A stretch of 53,992 nt of DNA. Source: JANPLN01 sp043757265 (GTDB lineage Bacteria > Bdellovibrionota > Bdellovibrionia > Bdellovibrionales > JAGQZY01). The translations under genes and the position numbers were made by a program. This document shows positions 32,299-40,661 of this stretch, piece by piece (within the stretch, counting starts at the first letter, position 1; every line of letters starts with the position of its first letter). The stretch is from NCBI GenBank assembly GCA_043757265.1, contig JAYUQP010000117.1, positions 1-53,992 on the forward strand. The letters run 5' to 3'. The notes under the pieces were generated by a model. It ran no database searches. It was given only the letters and a program-made list of their open reading frames with translations, and had not been told where the DNA came from.

Positions 32299-33387
32299 AT
32301 GAAATGGTTTATCTTTACAATCACAGCACTCAGTTTTTGTTTTGCCAACGCACAGGGGCCAACGCCGCATGGATTTTCTGACGAGCAATTAGAGTCCATG
32401 TCTTTGCAAAATTTAGCACTTTCGCAGCAGGAACGCTCGCGGGGAGTGACTCGCTCACGAAGCGCTGTTTTACCATTTGCCGAATATCAAACCACCGGCT
32501 TTGTCGTGTTTAGCGACGACGACTATTACGGAATGGCCGAGGAGATTAAAACAACAATCGCTAAAAACTTGCCGGCAAATACCATGCTTTTAATCTATAC
32601 GGATTCGTTGAGCAAAAGTTATCATACTCAACTGTTTAACCAGTATTCTAAATACATTTCGGGTGATCGGTTAAGGATTCTACAAGTTCCCGCAACCGGA
32701 TCGAATAACTTTTGGACTCGCGACAACCTGCCACTTCCTGTTTGGGACAATAACCAGTTTGCTTTGGTCGATGCCCGCTACTACTACAACTTCGAACCAG
32801 ATGCGTTTTTTCAAAATCTGTTTGGCGTAAGCATGACATCGCATAAGTATATTTATGAAGGCGGAAACTTTATCACTAACTCTGTGGGGAACTGCATTGT
32901 TGTAAATCGTAAACGATCGTATCCCGGTGGTGTATCAGACACCGCTGCAATTCCCGATGATGTATTCACATCTCTTTACGGCTGTAAAACCCTGATGCGT
33001 TTAAAACATCTAAAGGGGATCGGACACTCGGACGAGGTCGTAAAGTTTATGTCTGACAACCTCGTTCTCACCGATACACTGGAGTATGTGGCTCAATTAA
33101 AAAAGGCCGGCTTCGACGTCGTTATGTTGCCAGAACCCGATCTTGATTACGAAACCTATATTAATTCGTTGCAAGTTAACGATACTATTTTTGTTCCGAC
33201 ATTTGGCGAAGCGGGAGACCAACCTGCCATCGATGCTTACAAAAAACTTGGCTTGAAAGTCGTTCCAATTCCTACGCAGGAACTTGCGACCCAAGGACAG
33301 GGCGGCATCCATTGCATCACAATGAATTATCCTCCATCCGCATTAACGTCTATTGTGAGCCGCATGGGAGCTCAGATCGTTAAATAA
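32299..33387 (+). CDS. secreted agmatine/peptidyl-arginine deiminase family protein
   Basis: 362 residues from the ATG at 32299, which has GGGGGGG upstream and gives a signal peptide (FTITALSFCFANAQ). The catalytic set of the PAD-porph/agmatine deiminase family is visible: FWTRDNLPLP (Asp142), YEGGNFITN (187-194), GHSDEVVKFM (His243, Asp245) and QGGIHCITMNYP with nucleophile Cys339. The family turns arginine-type guanidines into citrulline-type ureas. Being exported rather than cytoplasmic points to a protein substrate outside the cell, as in the Porphyromonas enzyme (inference). It heads a four-gene operon. Confidence 0.85.
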   Translation: MKWFIFTITALSFCFANAQGPTPHGFSDEQLESMSLQNLALSQQERSRGVTRSRSAVLPFAEYQTTGFVVFSDDDYYGMAEEIKTTIAKNLPANTMLLIYTDSLSKSYHTQLFNQYSKYISGDRLRILQVPATGSNNFWTRDNLPLPVWDNNQFALVDARYYYNFEPDAFFQNLFGVSMTSHKYIYEGGNFITNSVGNCIVVNRKRSYPGGVSDTAAIPDDVFTSLYGCKTLMRLKHLKGIGHSDEVVKFMSDNLVLTDTLEYVAQLKKAGFDVVMLPEPDLDYETYINSLQVNDTIFVPTFGEAGDQPAIDAYKKLGLKVVPIPTQELATQGQGGIHCITMNYPPSALTSIVSRMGAQIVK

Positions 33388-34043
33388 TGCGAAAACTGTT
33401 TTTGACACCGCTCAAAGCAGAATTTTCGATTCTCTCTCATGCTTTCCAAAAAAAGTGGAAGCATGAGAATTTGCAAATCGGCTCACACGCAGCTATTTTA
33501 TTTCCCGAAGCAAATATTTGTTTAGCCGTAGGCGGATTGGGAAAGGTGGATATGGCAATCAAAACCCAATTCTGGCTTTCGAATCTGCCCGATTGCCAAA
33601 TGATGGCATGCGTAGGTTCAGCGGGAAATCTCACTAAGTCTCTGGATATGGGAGATGTGGTAGTTGCGAGCAAGACAATCGAACATGATTTTAAGCAGGT
33701 GTTCTTTAAAAAATCTCTTCCGGAATTCGCTATGGGCGAGGCATGGAGAGACTTTTTAAAACTTCCTCAAAAGCAGATTCACCACGTTGCTATCGCAAGC
33801 GGCGACGAAGACGTCCTCAGCCAAGAACGGCGCGATGAAATCTACCGCCTCACCGACGCTCACGCTGTGGCCTGGGAGGGCGCAGGGGCTGCGCGAGCTT
33901 GTGCGTTTTTAAAAATTCCCTTTTGCGAAATCCGCGCAATCACCGATGATCCATCCACAAATCTCAAACAAGATTTTACAAAAAATTTAAACCACGCGAT
34001 GGGCCATCTCGCGCAGTGGTTGATCACAACGTGCTCTCCGTAA
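33387..34043 (+). CDS. MTA/SAH nucleosidase-like protein (PNP_UDP_1 family)
   Basis: 218 residues. The N-terminal strand MRKLFLTPLKAE, GGLGKVDMAIKTQ and VGSAGNL, the catalytic Glu region AWEGAGAARACAFLKIPFCE and the following IRAITDDPS (catalytic Asp) match methylthioadenosine/adenosylhomocysteine nucleosidase and futalosine hydrolase. It splits a nucleoside to base and sugar. The start overlaps the deiminase stop (TAATG). It is cytoplasmic, unlike the first gene, so they need not share a pathway. Confidence 0.82.
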   Translation: MRKLFLTPLKAEFSILSHAFQKKWKHENLQIGSHAAILFPEANICLAVGGLGKVDMAIKTQFWLSNLPDCQMMACVGSAGNLTKSLDMGDVVVASKTIEHDFKQVFFKKSLPEFAMGEAWRDFLKLPQKQIHHVAIASGDEDVLSQERRDEIYRLTDAHAVAWEGAGAARACAFLKIPFCEIRAITDDPSTNLKQDFTKNLNHAMGHLAQWLITTCSP

Positions 34044-34044
34044 A

Positions 34045-35211
34045 ATGCTTGCACTTCTTTTTACGTCATTGATCCACTCGCAAAGTCTGTACACGCCGTC
34101 GTTGTACGTCGAACAGACAAAGGAGTGCCGGTTTCCGCAAACGGCTTCAACCTACTCTGTAAACGAATTGATCGAGCTCGATGTGCTTTCCATGCGCCGA
34201 CTCTACCCGCTCTCAACTCCCTTGATTTCACAGTCGTCATTTTTGCGAAAATTGGGCGAAGCGCTTTTTAAAAATGAGGCCGACTGCAAAAATCACAACC
34301 TCACTCATTGGGGAAAAAACGAGGAATTCCCATCGCTCGGTTTGCCCCATGCCATCTGGTACGGAAAAGCGCCGTCGAAAGTCTATCAAGAACAGTTTCC
34401 TGAGCTCGTTCGGTTTATTCGCAAAAACTTAAAACCAACAGATCCACAGATTTCATGGCCAGCTATTTTGAAAAAAGATCCTCTCCCGCCTGCTACCTGG
34501 GCGTCACAGGCTGAATTTTTGGAAGTCAAAAAAATATCTCTCGAAATCGAAAACGTAAAAGAATCGCTCCAATTAGCAACCATCCAAAAAACCAGGGCCG
34601 CGCTGTACAAAGATGCCTACACCCTTTTCGAAATTCGCCATTTTTTATCAAACCCACTAGTTATTCAACTGCAGGCTCAATTTGTCATCGAGAAAACATT
34701 TTTGTCTTTGCATCGAATATTAGCCGCCAGTCATCGCGAATCCCCGCAGGCCGCGCAATTCCTGTACAGTAAAATTCAAACTCTTCTAAATTCCCCCGAA
34801 GGGGTCCTAGCCATAGTAGATTATCTCAATTTCAAAGGCGAAGGACTTAAAGCCTCCGAGCGCACACCTGTGGGAAAATTTCCATGGGGCCTAAAAACCG
34901 TTCTCGAAATAATGCCACCCAGCGTGCTTACGACGGATAAAATTAGCGTACAAACTAGTGTTCAAATTAACGGACTAGCCAACGGACAACATGTCGGCCA
35001 AGCTTCGGTGAATCTTCAATTCGCAAAGGCAGCGCTTTGCGCTTTACAAAGATTAGCTTACCATTCGGGCGCTGCAGACTCACCCGCTCAATTACAGCGC
35101 TATAACTGGCTTAACGGCGGCTGGAAAACCCGCGTCGATGGCAATTATTTACCCAATACGTTTTCAACTGTTCGTTGTCCAAAAAATATGCCACAAATGG
35201 AAACACAATGA
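34045..35211 (+). CDS. secreted protein of unknown function
   Basis: 388 residues, N-terminal hydrophobic segment (MLALLFTSLIHSQSLY) suggests a short signal peptide. The body is largely helical with an amphipathic middle (FLEVKKISLEIENVKES) and five Cys. Starts one base after the upstream stop. No family is recognised; it is translationally coupled to arfB. Confidence 0.6.
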   Translation: MLALLFTSLIHSQSLYTPSLYVEQTKECRFPQTASTYSVNELIELDVLSMRRLYPLSTPLISQSSFLRKLGEALFKNEADCKNHNLTHWGKNEEFPSLGLPHAIWYGKAPSKVYQEQFPELVRFIRKNLKPTDPQISWPAILKKDPLPPATWASQAEFLEVKKISLEIENVKESLQLATIQKTRAALYKDAYTLFEIRHFLSNPLVIQLQAQFVIEKTFLSLHRILAASHRESPQAAQFLYSKIQTLLNSPEGVLAIVDYLNFKGEGLKASERTPVGKFPWGLKTVLEIMPPSVLTTDKISVQTSVQINGLANGQHVGQASVNLQFAKAALCALQRLAYHSGAADSPAQLQRYNWLNGGWKTRVDGNYLPNTFSTVRCPKNMPQMETQ

Positions 35212-35618
35212 CTGTACCGTTCATTAAAGATTTTATTTTCGAAATCGAATTCATCAGCCAACGCAGTCGCGGCCCAGGCGGACAAAACGTTAATAAAACG
35301 AATTCCTCAGTGCAGCTGCGCTGGAGCTACCTAGAATCACAAATCCTCAACGACGAACAAAAATCGACAATCCGGCGAAAACTCAGCGCGATCATCAATA
35401 CAGAAAACGTTCTCTACATCCGAAGTGACGTGCATCGCGATCAAGACATGAACAAAAAAGAAGTTCTCCAAAGACTTCAACAATCCCTCATAAAGGCATT
35501 TCACAAACCGAAACCCCGCCGTGCCACCAAACCCACAAAAAGCTCCCAACGCAAACGCGTAGAAACAAAACGGCACAAATCCGAAATCAAAAAATCCCGC
35601 CAAGGCAAATGGGACTAG
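35208..35618 (+). CDS. arfB: ArfB-like ribosome-rescue peptidyl-tRNA hydrolase
   Basis: 136 residues, ATG at 35208 within ATGA of the previous gene; a further in-frame ATG at 35175 is less likely. It has the GGQ motif in RSRGPGGQNVNKTNS (Gln26) of class I release factors but no codon-recognition domain, and a very basic C-terminal tail (KPKPRRATKPTKSSQRKR), as in ArfB/YaeJ, which enters the empty mRNA channel of stalled ribosomes. Last gene of the operon. Confidence 0.92.
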   Translation: MTVPFIKDFIFEIEFISQRSRGPGGQNVNKTNSSVQLRWSYLESQILNDEQKSTIRRKLSAIINTENVLYIRSDVHRDQDMNKKEVLQRLQQSLIKAFHKPKPRRATKPTKSSQRKRVETKRHKSEIKKSRQGKWD

Positions 35619-35628
35619 CTTGACTTGG

Positions 35629-35699
35629 GACACACTTTCTCAAGCGCTGAATTTTTCTTTTTTTATAGACTTCAACCTATGAGATCCAAAAAGTGTGTC
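35629..35699. repeat. inverted repeat between convergent arfB and MFS genes
   Basis: GACACACTTT (35629-35638) and AAAGTGTGTC (35690-35699) enclose a 51-base T-rich loop. There is no T-run after the stem, so it is not a standard terminator. The GTGTGTC end recurs in other intergenic inverted repeats of this window. Confidence 0.65.
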
Positions 35700-35713
35700 G
35701 ATCTTATCTGGAT

Positions 35714-36928
35714 TTAATTGGGCTGTACCCGTTCGCGAACGACGATGAATGATAGCGCGAGCGCAACAAGCGACATGATGACTGATATCACTCCGACCCA
35801 GCCGTAGTTGTGCAAAACACCATTTGTGTCCCTTGTTACAATAGCGCCGGCGATCACTGCGCCTAGGCCCGCCATGAGCTGTTGGATACAACCCACGAAG
35901 CTCATAAATGATCCGCGATATGCAGGACTCGGCACACTTGAAATCAGCGCCAGGGCTGGCACCCAGCGGGCGTTTACGCAAACAAAAAAAAGTCCTACAA
36001 TAGTGAGAGTGAGATACATGGATTGCACGGACAAATGTGTAATCCACAACGTCACAAAAATTGACGAGATCAATCCGTATTTAAAAACTTTGTGTTTGCC
36101 GATTTGATCTGCAAGTCGTCCCACAAATGGACCTGTAATAAATGTAAGCGTGCCACCGACCAAATAAACCCAAAACAATTGTGTTTCTTGCAGACCCGCA
36201 TTGGCGACCAACGAAGCGCTTAAAAAAGGAATGATCATAAACTGACCTAAAACCAAAAAACCACCGAAGGCCATGGCCCACACCTGCCCTGGCGTTCTGA
36301 AAATATGCAGCAGGGGATCTAAGACGGGTTTGCGCACTCTCGCGCCACCAAGATGCGCAGCTTGCGATGGGATCCACTTGATGATCATAGGGAAAATCAA
36401 AAACGAAACGACCGCTAAGAAAAGAAAACTGCTGTGCCAACCTCCAATGTTTGCCAAAAACAAAGCAAAGGGAACACCGGCGATAGAGGCTAACGAAAAT
36501 GCGGTGGAGATCACTCCCATGGCTGTTCCCCGCTTTTCGTAGGGAATCACATCGCTCACGATCGAAAGCACCACGGAATTTAAAACGCCGCCAAACATTC
36601 CAGTCAACGCGCGCGAAAACAATAGCAACTCGTAGGTAGGAGCAAAAGCGCAGGCCAATGTGCCAACGCAAAAACCAATGAAAAAGAAGATCAGCAACTT
36701 CTTGCGGTCAAACTGGTCCATGATGAACGAAGCAAGAAAGCCCGAAAGCCCTGCGCAGAAAGTGTAACTTGATACAAGCCAACTAAATTGCGTTGTGGTG
36801 ATCGAAAACAGACGCATCAACTGGGGTCCCAGTGGCATCATGATCATAAAATCCACGATGTGATTAAATTGTATCGCAGCAAGAATAAACAGCAGGATTT
36901 TCTCCTGCCGACTGAAGGAAACTTTCAC
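35714..36928 (-). CDS. MFS transporter
   Basis: 404 residues with 12 predicted membrane helices. The family loop between TM2 and TM3 reads FIMDQFDRKKLLIF, and a matching GRLADQIGKHKVF follows TM8, the standard major-facilitator signatures. The overall pattern is that of drug- or sugar-efflux permeases (DHA1-like), but the substrate is unknown. GTG start with only a weak ribosome site. Convergent with arfB, divergent from the barrel at 37045. Confidence 0.88.
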   Translation of the reverse strand: MKVSFSRQEKILLFILAAIQFNHIVDFMIMMPLGPQLMRLFSITTTQFSWLVSSYTFCAGLSGFLASFIMDQFDRKKLLIFFFIGFCVGTLACAFAPTYELLLFSRALTGMFGGVLNSVVLSIVSDVIPYEKRGTAMGVISTAFSLASIAGVPFALFLANIGGWHSSFLFLAVVSFLIFPMIIKWIPSQAAHLGGARVRKPVLDPLLHIFRTPGQVWAMAFGGFLVLGQFMIIPFLSASLVANAGLQETQLFWVYLVGGTLTFITGPFVGRLADQIGKHKVFKYGLISSIFVTLWITHLSVQSMYLTLTIVGLFFVCVNARWVPALALISSVPSPAYRGSFMSFVGCIQQLMAGLGAVIAGAIVTRDTNGVLHNYGWVGVISVIMSLVALALSFIVVRERVQPN

Positions 36929-36967
36929 GGATCCAGAATAGATTCGTGGTCAAAATCCGTCAATTAA

Positions 36968-37031
36968 GGTGTGTCCTTAATTTTGACACAGCGCTAAATT
37001 CATTAACACTATGTCAAATTGAGCACACACC
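36968..37031. promoter_or_regulatory. imperfect inverted repeat in divergent promoter region
   Basis: Arms GGTGTGTCCTTAATTTTGAC (36968-36987) and GTCAAATTGAGCACACACC (37013-37031) pair along most of their length. They lie between the divergent MFS and barrel genes, so a regulator bound here could act on both. The left arm includes a TTGACA-like box. Confidence 0.55.
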
Positions 37032-37044
37032 CTAGTATCGAATC

Positions 37045-38331
37045 ATGGGGTGCTTACTTTTTATTTTTTCAACTTTCCTGATTCACGCTGCCGAATTCGA
37101 ATGGTCGGGCGAGCTCCGTGGCGAAAGTCATATTTATGCCGAACAATTGACGTCTCCCACCCGTCAGTTTGAGGGTATCCTCCAAAGCATTATGGACTTT
37201 GACCTCAAGTTCAACCGCCGCAGCCGGTTGCATTTTAAACCCAATCTGCGCAGTAACGTTTCTACCCAGCAACATCCCGAAAATCTTTTTCTAAACATGC
37301 AGGAAGCCTATTGGGAGATCAAACTTGAAACGCTAAAACTAAAAATTGGCTCCAACACTCATCACTGGGGAGTGCTCGACGGCTACAGCACCATGGATGT
37401 GACAAACGGGCGAGTGCTGTTCAATCCGCTGTCTTCTGAAAAGCGCGGCGCCCCTGGAGTTCATCTGTCGTCCGAATTTGGTTCTTTGCAAATACAAGCG
37501 CTCTACATTCCGCGGCAAGCCCGTACACTTTTCCCATCCACCGACAGCCGCTGGCTGCCGCGCGAAGTTTTAGTCAATGCGTCTACAGCTGATCAAACGA
37601 TACTACTTCCCTCTTCATTTCAGTATTACTACCCCGGGTATCAGGACTTACAAAATGCTCTTGATAACAATTTCGGCGTCAAACTGGATTATCGGTTTAG
37701 CGACATTGATACGTCGTTAATGTTTTTTGAAGGTACGTCCATCAATCCGCAAACTAGAGTTCAGTTTGCGGCCGATGTGGTGTCCATCAATCCCGATGTT
37801 CTACTGGCACGGACAAATGTGGGAATCATTCCCGTTTACTTTAAGCAGCGGACCGTGGGCACGAGTGCTACGTGGACTCAAGATAGCTTTGTAATGAAGC
37901 TCGAATCCACCTACTCCGATAGCATCCCCGACGATCCCATCATCCCACCGTGGTCGTGGCAAAACGGCGTGGGCGTAGAGATTCCGTGGTCCCTCACCGA
38001 CAACACCAGTGCGACCGTGCTTTTACAAACCTACTACGGTGAAAACAAAGACGCGCTAGATAATCTGATGAGCTCGTCCACGCGGCTTTTTGACCGAAGT
38101 ATTTTATTGGGCCTGCGCGTGTCTTTTTCCACCGAAACAAATTGCACAGCTTCGTTCCTCTATAACTATCGCGACGAAAGTTCCTACGCTCGCTTGCAAG
38201 CCGAAACAAAATGGAGTGAGCACTGGAAGTCGTCGCTAACCGTAGACGCCCTTCAAGGCCAAAGCGACACACTGCTTGGAACATACGATAAAAACGACCG
38301 CGCGATTCTCTCGTTGAGCTATTTGTTCTAA
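37045..38331 (+). CDS. outer-membrane beta-barrel protein (DUF1302-like)
   Basis: 428 residues. Signal peptide (FIFSTFLIHAA) then strand-rich sequence with periodic aromatics, ending in ILSLSYLF with the C-terminal Phe used for BAM-mediated insertion. Segments such as NMQEAYWEIK and LKIGSNTHHWGVLDG resemble barrels that are encoded beside RND/MMPL lipid exporters. Here the RND gene lies 2.3 kb away, separated by a toxin-antitoxin pair and a divergent gene, so cooperation is possible but unproved. Confidence 0.7.
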   Translation: MGCLLFIFSTFLIHAAEFEWSGELRGESHIYAEQLTSPTRQFEGILQSIMDFDLKFNRRSRLHFKPNLRSNVSTQQHPENLFLNMQEAYWEIKLETLKLKIGSNTHHWGVLDGYSTMDVTNGRVLFNPLSSEKRGAPGVHLSSEFGSLQIQALYIPRQARTLFPSTDSRWLPREVLVNASTADQTILLPSSFQYYYPGYQDLQNALDNNFGVKLDYRFSDIDTSLMFFEGTSINPQTRVQFAADVVSINPDVLLARTNVGIIPVYFKQRTVGTSATWTQDSFVMKLESTYSDSIPDDPIIPPWSWQNGVGVEIPWSLTDNTSATVLLQTYYGENKDALDNLMSSSTRLFDRSILLGLRVSFSTETNCTASFLYNYRDESSYARLQAETKWSEHWKSSLTVDALQGQSDTLLGTYDKNDRAILSLSYLF

Positions 38332-38545
38332 GTCTTTACCAAGTAGGGTTTTTGAGGAAGGGTGATGAACGGCCGCTGCACGGGCTAGCCACGGTAAATT
38401 CTCGAATGTCGGCAATTCCGTCAAAAAGCACCAGATTACCGGAATGTTCGGTTGAATTTGAATCCGTTGATAGAAGCAGAGCTGGCTTACATGGTTTATT
38501 TTTTATGCAATCAATTTTAGCTTGTGTATATACGGTATTTACTGT

Positions 38546-38797
38546 ATGCTTTCTTTTGTGACGCGGATAAAAGCTCTTTCTTCAAAGCATTTAGTCTATA
38601 AAATCAATGAGAACGACCATAGACCGCCACATGTTCACGTTGAGGGCTTAGGAGCATCTCTACGTATAAACTTACTTACCCTAGAGGTAATGGACTCTAA
38701 AACAGATTTCTCTAGGCCTACATTGAATAAAATTCTGCAAGTTGTTAAGGAAAATAGAGTCTTATTACTCGAAAGGTGGGAGGAGCTACATGGCTAA
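38546..38797 (+). CDS. DUF4160 toxin-like protein
   Basis: 83 residues from ATG 38546. The central motif HRPPHVHVEG (with preceding KINEND) and the end VVKENRVLLLERWEELHG are characteristic of DUF4160, often the first gene of a two-gene toxin-antitoxin pair. An earlier TTG start is possible, but no ribosome site is visible at either. It overlaps the following antitoxin-like gene by eight bases. The preceding 214 bases (38332-38545) show no gene. Confidence 0.75.
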   Translation: MLSFVTRIKALSSKHLVYKINENDHRPPHVHVEGLGASLRINLLTLEVMDSKTDFSRPTLNKILQVVKENRVLLLERWEELHG

Positions 38798-39014
38798 AAA
38801 AATTAAAACAGGAAATATAGAAGTTCCTAATGAGAATTTTGAAGATGAAAATATCACAGCGCATATTTCCATTCGATTACCCTTGAACCTTGTAAAAGAG
38901 TTAAAGAGGTTAGCCCTTAATGAAAAATACGAAGGACGCTATCAGGTCTTAATTCGAGAAGTTCTGCAAAACTATTCTGAAAAATATAAAGGTAAAAAAA
39001 GAATCGCAGGGTAA
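38790..39014 (+). CDS. ribbon-helix-helix antitoxin-like protein
   Basis: 74 residues from ATG 38790, with GGGAGGAG seven bases upstream. A disordered acidic N-terminus (PNENFEDENIT) is followed by an RHH-type core: AHISIRLPLNLVKELKRLAL and YQVLIREVLQNY. It is the DNA-binding partner of the DUF4160 gene, expected to repress the operon. The coding AT content is higher than in the neighbouring genes, consistent with transfer. Confidence 0.75.
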   Translation: MAKKIKTGNIEVPNENFEDENITAHISIRLPLNLVKELKRLALNEKYEGRYQVLIREVLQNYSEKYKGKKRIAG

Positions 39015-39122
39015 TTTTGAAATTACAGATGTAAAATATCATTAATAGCTGCGCATTTTGAATCTTTCCCACAGGCAGTAACTAAACTGCCAAGAACAAA
39101 AGTTCTAAGCTGACGAAGCGGC

Positions 39123-40601
39123 CTAAGGGATATACTCCAGCACAAGCCAGTTTTCGTTCCCCGACAGTGCATGGGGGCGTAAAAGTACTCGGCTCTCCGA
39201 CTCAATCAATGGCAGCTTTGTGGACAAGCGCAGGTCTTTCAGTGAGGACTCCACTTGGTTACCAAAGAAACTAGCGCTGATCATCCGAAACGGCTTAAAT
39301 ATTTGTAAATACAAATCGCTCCAATGAAATTTTAAATTTGTTTTTGGCTTGTAAAACCCAGCGGCCAATTGTCCGCTGTATACGCGCAACCACACCTGCG
39401 ATCGAAACGGTGTTGAAAAATTCCCGTATTCGCTTGCGCCATAGCTCTCTGGAGTCCTCGCAAGTGCCGATACTTCCGCGTTTAATGAAAACCAGGCACT
39501 CCCCTGGTTGAACGCGTTCAATTTTATCTCTGGTTTTTTCTTTGTGCCCAGTTCGAATGTAAATGCGGCATTCTTTTTAAAGTTCATTAAATCGGGCCAT
39601 AGAAAGAATTGAAACAGCCGGCTGCGAAAAAGCCTCGAAAGTCCTGGAATTTGCTGCGCCAAATAGCTTTTATTAAATATTCGACTTTCATGCAGAGACT
39701 CAACTAAAGCTGTCACGTATTTTTGCGAAATCAAAAACCCGTTTTGTGAAAGCTGCGCGAGTTCTTCCTTACTCAATGCTGCATCGATGTGCTTATGTTT
39801 TTCGTGTGAATCTTTAATATTGGTTTTGATTACGCCTGAAATCAACAGCTGCCCCGTCGTCTCATCTAACTCCAAAGCAGTAGGAACAAGTGCGACATTG
39901 ATCTGCGCATTTACCTCCATCTGTTTTTCGGCAAACAATTGCGCATGGATGGCGGCTACTTTTTTATCGATCTGTGACTGGAAAGGTTGCAGGAGGACTT
40001 CTTGCATTTTTTGTTGATTAGAAATGAACTCACGCAGTTGCTGCTCTAAAGCTTGCTGATATCCTTTGGGACCAACACACTCTTCGATGCTCATCGTCCA
40101 ATTTTGCTCGTTTTGCGAGTTAAGACCCAGTAAATAAGCGCCCAGCGCATGGTTCTTGATCGCTAAGCGAACGTCTCCGTTCAGTTCCAGTGAGTCTTGT
40201 GTGGTAATGGAAACATTTCGGCATTCGCCTTTTAGGTACACAGTGGCCTGCACGCCGCCAACATTTTTTATAATGACGGCATCGGTTTTGATTTTACCGA
40301 TCTTCAGAGACCCTTTTTCGAGGCGTAAACGATACGTGTACTTGGTAGCTTCGCTGGTTGGTTGCAAATTCAGTTCGTATTCAAAATCCATCTGTATTTG
40401 CTCGGCGGACGATTGGTATTCGCCACCCATGTTCCAGGTTGGGACGGTAAAGCTTTCTTTTCCCATGAGCGGCACACTGATCAGGGACGACGAATAGCTC
40501 TGTGAGCTCACCGCAAAGTAGAAATCTGAGGAGATTTGTACATCCGCTCGACATTCGCTCCAAAACAACCAGCAACTGAGGAAGAATAATATTTTAGACA
40601 T
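39123..40601 (-). CDS. large periplasmic protein of unknown function
   Basis: 492 residues with signal peptide (MSKILFFLSCWLFWSECRA). The mature part has a long beta-rich N-terminal half, a Gln/Glu-rich helical segment (QQALEQQLREFISNQQKMQE, about 184-203) and a second beta-rich half. The two-barrel-with-helices pattern loosely recalls lipid-binding BPI-like folds, but no family is identified. Divergent from the RND-LolA fusion with 60 bases between, so they may share regulation. Confidence 0.6.
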   Translation of the reverse strand: MSKILFFLSCWLFWSECRADVQISSDFYFAVSSQSYSSSLISVPLMGKESFTVPTWNMGGEYQSSAEQIQMDFEYELNLQPTSEATKYTYRLRLEKGSLKIGKIKTDAVIIKNVGGVQATVYLKGECRNVSITTQDSLELNGDVRLAIKNHALGAYLLGLNSQNEQNWTMSIEECVGPKGYQQALEQQLREFISNQQKMQEVLLQPFQSQIDKKVAAIHAQLFAEKQMEVNAQINVALVPTALELDETTGQLLISGVIKTNIKDSHEKHKHIDAALSKEELAQLSQNGFLISQKYVTALVESLHESRIFNKSYLAQQIPGLSRLFRSRLFQFFLWPDLMNFKKNAAFTFELGTKKKPEIKLNAFNQGSAWFSLNAEVSALARTPESYGASEYGNFSTPFRSQVWLRVYSGQLAAGFYKPKTNLKFHWSDLYLQIFKPFRMISASFFGNQVESSLKDLRLSTKLPLIESESRVLLRPHALSGNENWLVLEYIP

Positions 40602-40661
40602 GCGCAGGTATCGGCAGGAAATTTCTGGACTAAAGTATCAAGCGAGGATTCCGTTAAGGCC

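Noticed and set aside
38236..38424. Minus-strand gene under the end of the barrel gene
   Set aside because: It lies mostly antisense to the barrel 3' end, with no ribosome site or family resemblance.
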